Shown here piece by piece: positions 1-10,805 of a DNA stretch of 64,000 bases. A program made the position numbers and the translations under genes. Numbering within the stretch: the stretch's first letter is position 1; each line of letters starts with the position of its first letter. Source of the stretch: Mycoplasma sp. Mirounga ES2805-ORL (GTDB lineage: Bacteria > Bacillota_I > Bacilli_A > Mycoplasmatales > Metamycoplasmataceae). Below the pieces are notes generated by a model. That model was not told the origin of the DNA and ran no database searches. It saw nothing but the letters and a program-made list of their open reading frames with translations. The stretch spans positions 372,001 through 436,000 of the forward strand of contig NZ_CP070947.1 of the NCBI RefSeq assembly GCF_017084445.1, in the 5' to 3' direction.

Positions 1-1088
1 TTGCCATTAACTAACGATTCAAAATTAATATTTGGCATCATAACATTAGCTGCATCTTTGGCACCATTTTGCTTAGTTAACAAAATTTTTGTAAATTCCT
101 GTTCATCTCTTTCATCTTTTGAAATTTTAATATTCTTCTTAATAAAGAAGTCTTTGGTTAAATTATGATTAGCAAATAAATCTATATTTTTATTAACTTG
201 CTTTATTATGTAATCAAAACTAAATTTGTAATGATCTAATTTTAAAATTGATGAAGCCTTCTTATAAAAATCAAAAATTTTTTTAGATTCATCAGTGTAA
301 TAGAAAATACTATTAGGTTTCTTTAGGTAATTTTCAATCATTATTAGGTTCTTTTTCTTAGTGTTTAATTCCCTAAAATATTTAATTGGATTTAAAGTGA
401 CTAATCAAAATCATGATAATAATATTATTAATATTATGATAAAAATACTCAAAAACGGAGAAAGCACAGCACAATGTAATATATTAAATATTGTGTCAAA
501 AACAATACCTACATTCCCATAACAAATAGGAAAATTAATTACATCTTTTCCCGAGCCTGAAAAAGAATATACTCAACCTTTTGTAAAAATTAATTTTAAT
601 TCATTCGGTTTATAATAAAAGGCATTATTTACTCTTAAACTCACTAAAACAGCATGATAAATAATTGCAAAAGCTAGTAAATTAAGTCATATAAAAGTTA
701 TTATTCTTTTTTTCAAAATTCAATAATCAACTCTCGTGTAATTTTTAAATCATCTAAAGTAATACTTTTTAAAAACAACACTCAACCATCTTGTTGCAAA
801 AGTAAAATATGAACCAACAAGAATAAAAATCACTAAGTCACCAAAAACTTGGCCAAAAGAATAAATGTATATTTTTCTTAAAAAATTAAAGAAAACACTA
901 CTGCTTTTTTCTTGACTATGTTGATAATGAATTGTCATAACTGCGGCACTTAGTAAAAGAATAATAATAAATTTTAAAAATTCAATTGAATAGTTAAAAC
1001 TAACGTCGCCCACAACATCACTAGGTTTTTTGAGTTCTTTATTTTTAAAAATAAGATTTTTATTTTTTATTAGCTTCATTTTATTCAT
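1..1088 (-). CDS. hypothetical membrane protein (partial, C-terminus beyond window)
   Basis: The reading frame is open from the ATG at 1088 to the left edge of the window when TGA is read as Trp, giving at least 362 residues. I do not recognise the family. There are about four hydrophobic segments: two in the first 100 residues (around 38-55 and 78-95), one near residue 125-145 and one near 195-220. A soluble, Lys-rich C-terminal part follows. It starts just beyond the terminator of the SPFH gene, so it probably has its own promoter. No Cys-containing lipobox is seen. Function unknown. Confidence 0.7.
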
Positions 1089-1136
1089 ATTATGTTCTTA
1101 ATTATATTATTAATAATTCTAATATTGATAATTAAT

Positions 1137-1166
1137 AAAAAAAATCGCGGTAAAAAAGGTCCGCGA
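1137..1166 (-). terminator. intrinsic terminator of the SPFH gene
   Basis: On the minus strand a perfect 6-bp stem (TCGCGG/CCGCGA) with a 10-base loop is followed by eight T. It lies 25 bases after the SPFH stop codon. G+C-rich arms stand out in this A+T-rich DNA. Confidence 0.8.
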
Positions 1167-1190
1167 ATTTTTTAAAACTTACACTAAGCA

Positions 1191-2090
1191 TTATTCAGGT
1201 TTTTTAGTTGGTGTTTTATCACCTGCTTTTTCTCCTAATTTCATTCCTTGATTAAAGAATGTCCCTAAACTTACAGCTTGTGCAATGTCTGTTGGAAACA
1301 TTAAAGTATTGCTTTGACCATTTGATATTTCACTAAGTGCAATTAGCGATTGAAGTTGAATAAATTCTTTTGAAGGCTTTGCTTCGTTTATTAATTCAAT
1401 AGATTGTTTTTTACCTTCAGCTTCAAGAATTAATGCTTGTTTTTTAGCTTCTGCATTTAGTATTTTAGCTTCTTTGTAACCTTGTGCTTTAGTTATTTCG
1501 GCTTGTTTAATACCCTCGGCAATAAGAATTTGTTCACGTTTTTCACGTTCAGCTCTCATTTGTTTTTCCATTGCCTCTTTAATTTCTTGAGGAGGAAGAA
1601 TATTTTTTAACTCAACTCTAATAATTCTAATTCCTCAATCATCTGTTGCTGAATCTAAGATTTCTCTTAGTTTTTCATTTATTGTATCTCTAGAAGTAAG
1701 AGTTTCATCTAATTCTAAATCACCTACTAAATTTCTAAGAGTTGTAGCTGTTAAAGATTCAACTGCAAAAAATGGATTTTCTGCACCATACGCAAATAAT
1801 TTAGGATCTAAGATTTTTAAATAAACAACAGTATCAATTTGCATTGTAACATTATCTTTTGTAATAACCGCTTGTTCTGGAAAATCGAATACTTTTTCTT
1901 GTTTTGTTTCGGTTAATTTTACTCTATCAATTAGAGGGATAATTCAATGAAGTCCGCCTTCTAGAGTTTTATTATATTTACCCAATCTTTCAACAATTTT
2001 AAATTTCATTTGAGGAACGATTCTAAATCCAAATAATAAAAATAGTAATAATGCTCCAACAAGAACGCTTACAACAATAATTCAAGTCAT
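1191..2090 (-). CDS. SPFH/stomatin-like (Band 7) membrane protein
   Basis: A 299-residue protein starting at ATG 2090 behind a strong Shine-Dalgarno (AAGGAG, five bases before the ATG). Residues about 2-22 form one N-terminal membrane anchor. The SPFH domain follows (LGKYNKTLEGGLHW..P, then LRNLVGDLELDETLTSRDTIN). A long Ala/Lys/Glu-rich helix around residues 175-240 is typical of stomatin/HflK-type oligomerising proteins. Members of the family form ring-like assemblies at membranes and often work with proteases; no NfeD or FtsH partner is adjacent here. Two in-frame TGA codons encode Trp. The substrate or partner cannot be told from sequence. Confidence 0.9.
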
Positions 2091-2107
2091 ATTTTTCTCC
2101 TTAATAT

Positions 2108-2134
2108 CTATAAAAATATGTATTTACACATATT
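2108..2134 (-). terminator. terminator of dnaE-exonuclease operon
   Basis: On the minus strand AATATGT and ACATATT form a 7-bp stem with a 6-base loop, followed by TTTAT. It lies 30 bases after the exonuclease stop and just before the ribosome binding site of the SPFH gene. The same inverted repeat could also act as an operator for that gene. Confidence 0.6.
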
Positions 2135-2163
2135 ATATATTTCATTTTGAATTTAAGTAGATA

Positions 2164-3090
2164 TTAAAGTTTTAAAAATTTTTCTTTTGTTGATGCCAAA
2201 CTATGTTTGTCAAAAATTTCTTTTAGACTTTCCTTGTTAATGTTTAATTTATATAAATCAATATTCAAGTCCATGTCAACATTTGTGTTCAAAATAGCTA
2301 GTTTTTTACATAACTCACCATGTTCGCGGCCTTCAAGTAATTTATCTTTAGTTTTTCCTTTTATTTCATTAATATTATTAAAAATTGATTCTAGTGAACC
2401 ATATTTTTGAAGTAACTTAATAGCAGTTTTATGACCAATTCCTTGAATCCCTTTTAGATTATCCGATGGATCACCAGCTATACCTTTATAGTCAGCAATT
2501 TGCGATGGATTTAACTCATATTCATCCAAAAAGTTGTTGCTTGAAATTAAATCAAAATAGCTAGTTGAATTAGCTTTTCTTTTTCTTAATACAAATGTAT
2601 TTCCACTTACAAGTTGCAATAAATCCTTGTCTTTAGAAAAAATTATATTGTTACATTCATTTGTTTTATAGGCTAATGTGGCAATTAAGTCATCTGCCTC
2701 ATCTCCCAATTTTTCTTTTCAAGGTATATTCATTTTTGTTAAAATTTCTTTAATTAATGCAAATTGAGGGAAAATGATTTCTGGAGCTTTTGTTCTTCCT
2801 GCTTTATAATCTTCATATTCATTGTGCCTTTTTGTTTTACCAAAAGCATCAAATGCTATAAATATATAGTTAGGATTTGTAATACTTATCAATTTATGTA
2901 AAGTCATTAGAAAAACATGAACACCATTTACTGGAGTTCCTTCATTATTCGTCATTAAAGGTTGCCCTGAATAAGATGATGCATAAAAACTTTGAAACAT
3001 CAAAAAATTACCATCAATTAATAAAAATCGTTTTCTATCAAAACCTAATTGAAAATCAATTTCATCTACACTTCTATCGTTTGAATTCAT
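2164..3090 (-). CDS. 5'-3' exonuclease (PolI N-terminal domain type)
   Basis: A 308-residue stand-alone homologue of the 5' nuclease domain of DNA polymerase I, a flap/RNA-primer-removing nuclease. Visible motifs are LLIDGNFLMFQSFYA near residue 24, AFDAFGKTKRH near 82, GDEADDLIATLA near 130 and the helix-hairpin-helix stretch GDPSDNLKGIQGIGHKTA near 208, which carries the metal-binding acidic residues. One TGA (Trp) precedes the GDEADD motif. It starts two bases after the dnaE stop, so the two are translated together; mycoplasmas lack full-length PolA and keep this nuclease next to dnaE for Okazaki fragment processing. Confidence 0.93.
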
Positions 3091-3092
3091 TT

Positions 3093-5939
3093 TTATACCT
3101 CATCTCAATCTAATAATCTTGGTTTTCCATTCCGTCCCAATTCTAATTTAATTTTATAAATTCTTTCAATTTTTAATGGCTCAAACCTATCAAATAAATT
3201 CTTATCAATAAACATTGCTTCAGTTGAAAAACTATCTTGAAATTCATATAATTTATAGCTTCTACCAGTAAATTTCTTTATAGTGATTAATTTAGCAACA
3301 CATCAATATTGTCCATCACTCGGTATTGTCTTCATTTTATATTTAAAGTTTGCTTCATGTTTTGTAGTATCAGAAACATTATACATTCCACCAAGTAATT
3401 GAATCTCGTTACTAATTTCATAATCTATATCTCTATCTATATCTGTATCAAATTTTATTTTGTTATAACCCAATTTTTCAATTTTGACCTTTACATCTTT
3501 GTATGAATCATCCTTAAATAAATCATAGAATGTAATAATTTGCTTGTCAAATGCTTCGACTTGTTTCATATGTCCATAGTCTCTGAAAACATTTGCTCTA
3601 ATTAATAATGAAATTTGATTATCTTTTAACCCGGAAAATCTTAATCTAAATAAAGTATCGAATAAATCAGAACTAAAAGGTCCGTTTTCAATTAAATCAT
3701 TTTTTATTTTAATTAATGACTCATTGCCTAAACCCTTGATTAAGGACAATGGCAAAAAGTATGAATTATTTCTTACAACACATTTACTTGTGGGATTTAG
3801 TATGCTAGGAGATTCTACTCTAACGCGCAATCCTCTAAGTTCATCAACAAAATCTTTAATTTTGTTTTGATCTCCTCCGGCTTCCGAAATCAGTGATGGG
3901 TAAAAATAATGTGGATAGTGTGTTTTATAATAACCCATCTTCATTGATAAGTATGCATAGGCTACAGCATGACTTTTATTAAAACCATAATTTCCAAATT
4001 TCTTAATATTGTCATATATCTTTTTAATAGTTGAATCATTTAAATTTTTATTCTTGGCACCTATATAAAATAATTTTCTATACTTTTCTATATTATCTTC
4101 ATTTTTCTTGCTAATTGCTTTTCTCAAGAAATCGGCATCAACAAATGATAAGTCACCAACTTGTTGTGCAATTTGCATAATTTGTTCTTGATAAACGATA
4201 ATTCCATTAGTTGGTTTTACAATCTTGTCATAGTGACTTTCGATAGGTTTATATAAATTAGGATTGTTTTTAACTTCAATATAATCCTTAATATAGTCTT
4301 TAGGACCAGGTCTATTTAATGATATTAATGCATAAAGTTCTTCAAAACTACTAGTTTTTAATTTTCTTATATACTTATCCATTCCCTTAGTTTCTATTTG
4401 AAAAATACCTTTTGTATTGCCTGTATTTAATAAGGCAAAAGTTGCAGGGTCCTCTAACTCTAATTCATTTCGTTCAACTAAATAATCAAATTTTTGTTCA
4501 TTAGTTAAATACTTTTCAATTCCTTGGATTTCACTTAAAGTTCTTAACCCTAACAAGTCAATTTTTAATAATCCATAATCTTCAATATTTTCCATAGTTA
4601 ATTGAACTTGTAGAAATTTATTATCATTAGATAAAGAAACTGGAATTAAATTAACTAGAGGTTGATCGGCAATTATTATCCCTGCTGCATGGAGTCCAAT
4701 TTGCCTTGGAGCACCTTCTAATTCCATTGCTTCCTCAAATAAATAAGGGTATTTATCTACTTCTACTTTGAAAGCTATATTTTTTTCATACGATATTTTT
4801 AAATCATCTGAAATATATGAATTAATTGTTTTTGAAACTTGATCTGCATCAGATGGTTTAATTCCTAAATTTCTAGCAGCATCCTTTATAGCGCTTCTTG
4901 CTCCGATCATTTGAAATGTTGTAATCTTAGCAACTCTATCAAAGCCATATTTTTCTTGAACATAATTAAATACTTCATCTCTACGGTTATCTTGAATATC
5001 AATGTCAATATCTGGTCAACTAACTCTTTTTGGGTTCAAAAATCTTTCAAATAATAAATCATACTTAAGCGGATTTATTTTGGTAATTCCTAAGAGATAT
5101 GAAACTAATGAACCAGCGGCGCTTCCACGACCCGGACCAATTTCGATTCCATTGTCTCTGGACCAATTAACGATATCTTGAATAATTAAGAAATAATTTA
5201 TAAATCCTAAATCATCAATTATTTGAATTTCATAATTTAATCTATCCTTTCACGTTTGATCGGAATTAGGAAACTCTTTTTTCTTTACCAGCAAATTTTT
5301 TTTCAGTAACTTATAGAAAAACTCTCTATTTTCATCTTCGTTATTGTTATTGAAGTTCGCTAAATGTAATTTTTTTTCAGGAAAAAATAAATTACATTGA
5401 TCAATTATTCTTTGGTTATTAATTAACAATTTCTCATCTACAATAGGTTCATCATAATTAAGTTGTTCGTTTTTATTTAATTGAAAAAAGAAAATTGACT
5501 TGGAATCAACATATTTATTAGAAAATACAAAATAATTATCTAAATTAAAAAGAGAATTATCTTTCGTTTTAGAAAATAAACCTTCAGTAGGGTGGTCAAT
5601 TATTATTAAGTTTCTATCAACGATATCATCAATTTCAAGATCTTTATTTAAACTTTGTTTAAGAACTAAAGTATTTAATTTTTGAAAACCTTGATAATTC
5701 TTAGCCAATAAAATAAAACGGTGATCTTGAACATCCAAATCAATTCCAATAATTGGTTTTAAGTTATTTTTTTTGCAAAGTTTTACAAATTCAGCATATG
5801 CAAAAAGATTATTTCTATCAGCTAAAACTACACTAGTTAGCCCTCTAGAAACAGCATTTTCAATTAATAATTCCATTTTTAAAGTTGATTCATCAAATGA
5901 ATATCTTGTTTGGTTATATAAGTTAGTAAATTTAGTCAT
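3093..5939 (-). CDS. dnaE: DNA polymerase III subunit alpha (DnaE type)
   Basis: Reading TGA as Trp gives a 948-residue C-family polymerase. The N-terminal about 230 residues are a PHP domain, followed by the palm with [11 protein letters not shown] and the catalytic carboxylates in PDIDIDIQD, then thumb and fingers ([30 protein letters not shown]). Length is short for DnaE (usually 1,050-1,150), as in other mycoplasmas. The usual PHP HxH motif is replaced (NLYNQTRYS at residues 6-14), so a PHP nuclease or structural metal site is probably absent. Mycoplasmas normally also carry PolC, not in this window. The start at ATG 5939 has no clear Shine-Dalgarno. Confidence 0.95.
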
Positions 5940-6117
5940 GTTTTTATTATATATTTAAAAACAATTGTCATTTTTTTTATTTGAAGATATTATTCGAAAT
6001 TTATTAACAAATCGGCAATAGAATAAATTAAAGTAAAAAACATGGAACAAAACATGCATATTTTGTAAATTAATATAGTAAAAACTCCCCAAAACCATTA
6101 ATTTATAACCGCTTTTA

Positions 6118-6143
6118 TATAATTATTAAGGTACAAACGTACC
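6118..6143 (+). promoter_or_regulatory. promoter with palindromic operator candidate before AEC permease
   Basis: A TATAAT box (6118-6123) is followed after six bases by GGTACAAACGTACC (6130-6143), with perfect 5-bp arms and a 4-base centre. The palindrome would sit on the transcription start, about 53 bases before the permease ATG. It could be a repressor site or a 5' hairpin. The regulator is unknown. Confidence 0.4.
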
Positions 6144-6196
6144 AAGACTATTAATATTAATATATTGATACGAATCACAATAAAAGGAAATATCAA

Positions 6197-7411
6197 ATGA
6201 AAGAATTTAAAACCTTAATTACTTCACAAGGTTTGTATGGTGCAGTTCTTGCTACACTTACATTCGTTATGATAGGTTTCTTTATTACAAAAAAAGGTCT
6301 TTTTAATAAAGAAACAAATGGAAAAATATCAAAATTCCTTCTAAACTGAGCATTACCATTCCTTTGTATAGTTGCATTTATGAAAAATGCAGATGCAACA
6401 AATGCAAAAGAAGTTGGTGTTGTTCTTGGTTTATCAACAGCATTCTATGTATTAATTGCTGTTTATAACTGGGCAATTATCAAATTTGTTCCAAATATGG
6501 TATCTGCTAAGATTAAACACCAAGCAGATAAAATGTGAGAACAAACAGATAAAACTGAAAATCAAGAAAAATTCAGAGAAGCTCACGTTGCAAGTTATCG
6601 TCAAAAATTAATGACCTCTCAAATGATGATTGCTTATGGATCACTACAATTCTTTGCAGTACCATTAGTATCAGCATTAACAGGAACAAACGTATTTAAC
6701 GGTTTCTCAACAGCATTATTACAAGTTTGAAACTTACCTTATATGATTGGTGCTTTCACATATGTTCAAATGGCTTATTCAGGACAAAAAATGTCTAAAG
6801 ACCAAATTAAACCTATAATGAAAGCTTTATTCCACCCAATGATGATTTGTTTATATGTTTCAGCTATTCTATGAGCATTACAATTTGCGCCTGTTTTGAA
6901 CACACAATTTGTAATTAATCCTAAGGCTCCATTTGCAGAAGTTTTTGATGCTTCAAAACATGCAGGAAAAGCTCATGGTCAATTCTGAGGTGGATTATTA
7001 GGACAACTTCCTGTTATCGCTGCAATCTTAATCCCTGGTGTTAAAATTATTTCACCACTTGCGTGATTAGTAATTGGTGGTTCTCTTGCTACATCAGACC
7101 TTAAAGCAGCAGCAAAAGATGGCTCTGTTTGAGTAACAACAATGAGAAAATTAATAACATTACCACTAGTGATGTTTGCGCTCGGATTCCTATTTGTTCC
7201 AACAAAAGTTCTATCACATGAAGCTATGACACTTATTGTATTATTAGCAGCATGTCCACCAGCAGCAGTTACAATTATTTTCTCAGTTGCTTACAAACAC
7301 GAACACTCAGGATATACAGCTCAAGTAAACTCATTATCAACATTATTATGCTTAATAACAATGCCTATATGAGTTGTTATTGCTCACGTATCGTACGTAG
7401 CAGTAGTTTAA
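6197..7411 (+). CDS. AEC (auxin efflux carrier) family permease, malate-permease-like
   Basis: A 404-residue multi-pass membrane protein starting at ATG 6197 behind AAAGGAAA. It has about ten hydrophobic segments in two blocks (residues about 10-95 and 135-400), separated by a charged cytoplasmic loop (about 98-135, rich in Lys, Glu and Gln). The sequence LLNWALPFLCIVAFMKN near residue 50 and the C-terminal ACPPAAVTIIF resemble the AEC family, where members carry malate, other organic acids or related anions. Five or more TGA-Trp codons are present. It is followed by a terminator, so it is probably a single-gene unit. The substrate cannot be assigned. Confidence 0.8.
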
Positions 7412-7426
7412 TTTATATAAAAATTG

Positions 7427-7453
7427 GATACTTTTTATAGTATCTAGTTTTTT
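7427..7453 (+). terminator. terminator after AEC permease
   Basis: GATAC/GTATC stem with an 8-base loop followed by TAGTTTTTTT, 16 bases after the permease stop codon. Confidence 0.65.
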
Positions 7454-7545
7454 TATTATGCGTTATTGGAAAATAATTTAGTATTAGTAAAATAAAAAAA
7501 TATATTTTTATTAAAAATAAAAAATAACTTTTATAATTGCTCAAT

Positions 7546-7686
7546 ATGAAAACATCACTATTAAAAAATGCTTGTATTGAGCACAACTCAATTATGATTC
7601 AATTTAATGAAGATAACTACCCTTCATTAAAGTTTTTTGTAATTGAATTTGTTCAAAACATTTTTGATAGTGCCTCCCTGCTCTAA
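7546..7686 (+). CDS. 46-residue orphan small protein (candidate gene)
   Basis: This short frame lies in the 413-base gap between the permease and potA. It has ATG at 7546, 46 codons and a TAA stop, with no TGA. A TATAAT box at 7532-7537 ends eight bases before the ATG, the same arrangement seen at several certain genes in this window, and a terminator hairpin begins at the stop codon. There is no Shine-Dalgarno. The product starts MKTSLLKNACIEHN, then is acidic and aromatic (FNEDNYPSLKFF) with an amphipathic end. I do not recognise it. Alternatives are a small regulatory RNA or a decayed gene end. The rest of the gap holds A/T-rich DNA and the potA promoter and ribosome binding site. Confidence 0.45.
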   Translation: MKTSLLKNACIEHNSIMIQFNEDNYPSLKFFVIEFVQNIFDSASLL

Positions 7687-7715
7687 GGTTAATAATTAGT
7701 AATTTTTAACCTTTT
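7685..7715 (+). terminator. terminator after 46-codon gene
   Basis: AAGGTTAA (7685-7692) pairs perfectly with TTAACCTT (7706-7713) across a 13-base loop and is followed by a short T run. The stem begins within the stop codon of the small gene. Confidence 0.6.
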
Positions 7716-7824
7716 AATATTTATTAATATTAAGTTGATATTTTTATATAAAAACACAAAAATACATATTGGTTTGAATGTGTATTAAACATTAAATTTA
7801 CATAAAATATTAGCAAGGAGAATT

Positions 7825-9195
7825 ATGCTTAACAAAAATAATGAAAATATTATTGAATTAAAAGAAGTTGTTAAAGAGTATGATGGACACACTGTTTTAG
7901 AAAATATTGATCTAAAAATTAAAAAAGGGGAATTTGTAACTCTATTAGGACCATCAGGATCAGGAAAAACTACTATTTTAAGATTAATAGCAGGTTTTGA
8001 AAGATTAACTCGTGGTGAGATTATGTTTGATGGAGTTGATATTAAAGATCTACCTCCACATAAAAGAGATCTTTCAACAATCTTTCAAGATTACGCTTTA
8101 TTTCCACACTTAACGGTTGAAGGAAATATTAAATATGGACTAGGACTAAAGAGAATTCCAAAAGAAGAAATGGATCCTAAACATGTTAAATTATTAAAAG
8201 AAAAACAAAAGAAATGACAAAAAGAAGCTGATAATGCGTTTAAAAAACTAGACAAAATTCAAAAAGAATATGAAAAAGAAATTGAAGAAAATAAAAAGAA
8301 TAAAAGAAAAGCTCGTAAAATTCAAAAATGATTAGATAAATCCGACTTTACTTACTCATGGTGAGAAAACTATGTAAATCTTCAAACTGAAAAATTTGAA
8401 AATAAATATTTAAATAGAAAACTAACAAAGCAAGAACAAAATCAAGCAGTTAAAGAAATACTTGAATTAGTTGGGCTAACAGGGCATGAAAAGAAATCAA
8501 TTAATGAATTATCAGGCGGAATGAAACAACGTGTAGCATTAGCTAGAAGTCTAGTTATTGAGCCGGGAATACTTTTACTTGATGAACCATTAAGTGCTTT
8601 AGACGCAAAAATTAGACAAAAAATGCAAGTTCTTATTAAAAATATTCAACAAAAATTAGGACTTACATTCATTTTTGTAACTCACGATCAAGATGAAGCA
8701 CTAGAAATATCTGACCGTATTGCCGTAATGCGCGGTGGAAAAATTGAACAATATGACACGCCAAAAACAATTTATGATTACCCAGTAAACAAATATGTTG
8801 CTCAGTTTATTGGAGATTCTAATTTATATGACGGTAAGTTTTTAGGTGATAGCATTGTTGAGTTTAATGGATACAAATTTAAAACAATTCACACTAACTT
8901 TATAAAAGGCGAAGAAGTTGATGTTTTAATAAGACCAGAAGATCTTGACATTTCAACAAAAAAAGGAAAATTAAAAGGTAGAGTTCTAAAATCTGTTTAT
9001 CGTGGAAGTTATTACTTTATAGATATTAAAATAAATGACAATTTTATGATTCATGTTGAAACTATTAAAGATCTAAAAGAGGGGGAAGAAATTTTCCTAG
9101 ATTGAACACTAGATTCTATTCATTTAATGAAAAAAGATAAAACTGAAAATTTAGCAATTAACACTGGAGAAACAACAAATGAAGAAGTTGCATAA
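7825..9195 (+). CDS. potA: spermidine/putrescine ABC transporter ATP-binding protein
   Basis: A 456-residue ATPase that energises polyamine import with PotB, PotC and a binding protein. Walker [10 protein letters not shown] is at residues 42-50, the Q-loop in [13 protein letters not shown] near 96, the signature LSGGM near 230, Walker B LLLDEP near 250, and a C-terminal regulatory (TOBE-like) region follows. Between the Q-loop and the signature, residues about 113-205 form a highly charged Lys/Glu coiled-coil-like insertion with several TGA-Trp codons. This is why the protein is about 100 residues longer than typical PotA; similar insertions occur in mycoplasmal PotA. Start ATG 7825 is preceded by AAGGAG. 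potB starts inside its last codons. Confidence 0.95.
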
Positions 9196-10009
9196 ATGAT
9201 TAAATCTTAACCCTCGTTTAGGTTTATTAATTCCATACATTATTATTGCCTTAGTCTTTATTGCAATTCCTATAATTTTAATAATTTCAGTTGCGTTTGA
9301 ACCTCATAAAGATGTTAATACATGAGAAGTTGCTAAAAGTTTATCAACATGAAAAATTATTTGACGTTCAATTAAGTTAGGAACTATTGCAGCTTTCATA
9401 TCTCTAATTATTGGATTACCATACGCTTACTTTATTCACTTAAGCGATAGCAAACAATTTAAAATAATTGGGATGGCTTTAATAGTGTCTCCAACTCTTA
9501 TTTTCACAATTGCTAGAATATATGCGGTTAGGGGTTTATTTCAATCTATTATTGGCGAAAATAATTTGAATGCAGAATGATTTATGATACTAGGAATGGT
9601 TTATATCAATTTACCACTTATGATTATTCCTATATACAGCGTCTTAAATTCAATGCCAAAAAATATTATAGAGGCTAGCGAAAGTTTAGGATATTCTAAA
9701 TTTAGATCATTTTTTAAAGTTGTTATTCCTTATTGCATAAAATCAATAGTTTCTGGATTAATTCTAATTTTTATTTCAAGTGCCTCTTCAATAACTATTT
9801 CAAATAAATTGCTACCAAACCCTAATAAGTTTCAATTAGCAGGAAATATAATCTATGATTATGCAAATCCAGGAAACCCTGTTGATCTATCAATAGCTTC
9901 AACAATAGTTATAGTCGTGTCATTAAGTCTATATGCTATAACTATTTTAATATATTTAGTTCCTAAATTGATTATGAAAATGAAAGGAATGTCTTATGAA
10001 CAACATTAA
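9179..10009 (+). CDS. potB: spermidine/putrescine ABC transporter permease PotB
   Basis: A 276-residue inner-membrane permease with six predicted membrane segments and the EAA loop that docks the ATPase (EASESLGYSKFRSFFKVVIPY, near residue 164). The chosen start, ATG 9179, overlaps the end of potA by 17 bases and is preceded by GGAGA at a good distance. This adds an N-terminal MKKLHKWLNLNPRLG before the first membrane helix. Several TGA codons are Trp. The order potA-potB-potC-substrate protein supports the assignment. Confidence 0.92.
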
Positions 10010-10805
10010 AAAAATTATTGGTAAAAGTTATATTTATTTAATACTTATTATCACATATATACCATTAATATTTGCTTTTATATTTTCATTTAATAAGCCA
10101 AATCATAGAGGATTTCTTTCATTTCATTGAAATGGAGGCACAACTGAATCATGAACAACATTTTTTAGTGAATCTAGAGATGTTGCATTAATAAATTCAG
10201 TTCTTATTGCGATTTTAGTAACAATACTTACATTAACAATTTCTTTATTAACTGTATATGCCTTATGAAAACAAAAAAATAAAAACTATGAAAAAGTTAC
10301 AAAAACTTTATATAGTTCAACATTAATAAACCCAGACATAATTACAGCTATGGGTCTTGTATTAATTTATGGTTTATTATTCGGCACTTTATCTCTAAGT
10401 AGAGAAGGTATCTTAAGAACAGTTATCGGACATACAGTAATTACTCTTCCATATTCAATATCAATTATGCTTCCAGCAAGCGACAAATTTAATAAAAGTT
10501 TATTTGAAGCATGTCAAGATCTAGGCTATTCAAAATTATCAAGTTGATTTAGGGTTTATGTACGCCACATGTTACCAACACTTATTTTTTCAGCAGTAAT
10601 ATCAATCTTCTTCTCATTTGATGATTTCATTATTACGCGTCTAGTTTCTAATACTTCGACACTTGGAACTAAATTATATGAATCTCGTTTTAGAGGTTGA
10701 GGTTTAGTTGTTGGCGGTGCATTAATGATTGCAACACTAATCGGATCATTGATTTACGTAATTTATAAAAATAAGGGGAATTTATGGAAAAAGAAAATAA
10801 AATAA
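9996..10805 (+). CDS. potC: spermidine/putrescine ABC transporter permease PotC
   Basis: A 269-residue permease with six membrane segments and the EAA motif EACQDLGYSKLSSWFRVYVRHMLP near residue 173. It starts at ATG 9996 (AAAGGA upstream), overlaps potB by 14 bases and itself overlaps the next gene by 22, which points to coupled translation. The motif SFDDFIITRLVS near residue 210 is typical of PotC. Five TGA-Trp codons interrupt it in the standard code. Confidence 0.92.

Noticed and set aside
7252-7440. A plus-strand frame inside the end of the AEC permease.
   Set aside because: It lies in another frame of a clear membrane protein and has no start signals.
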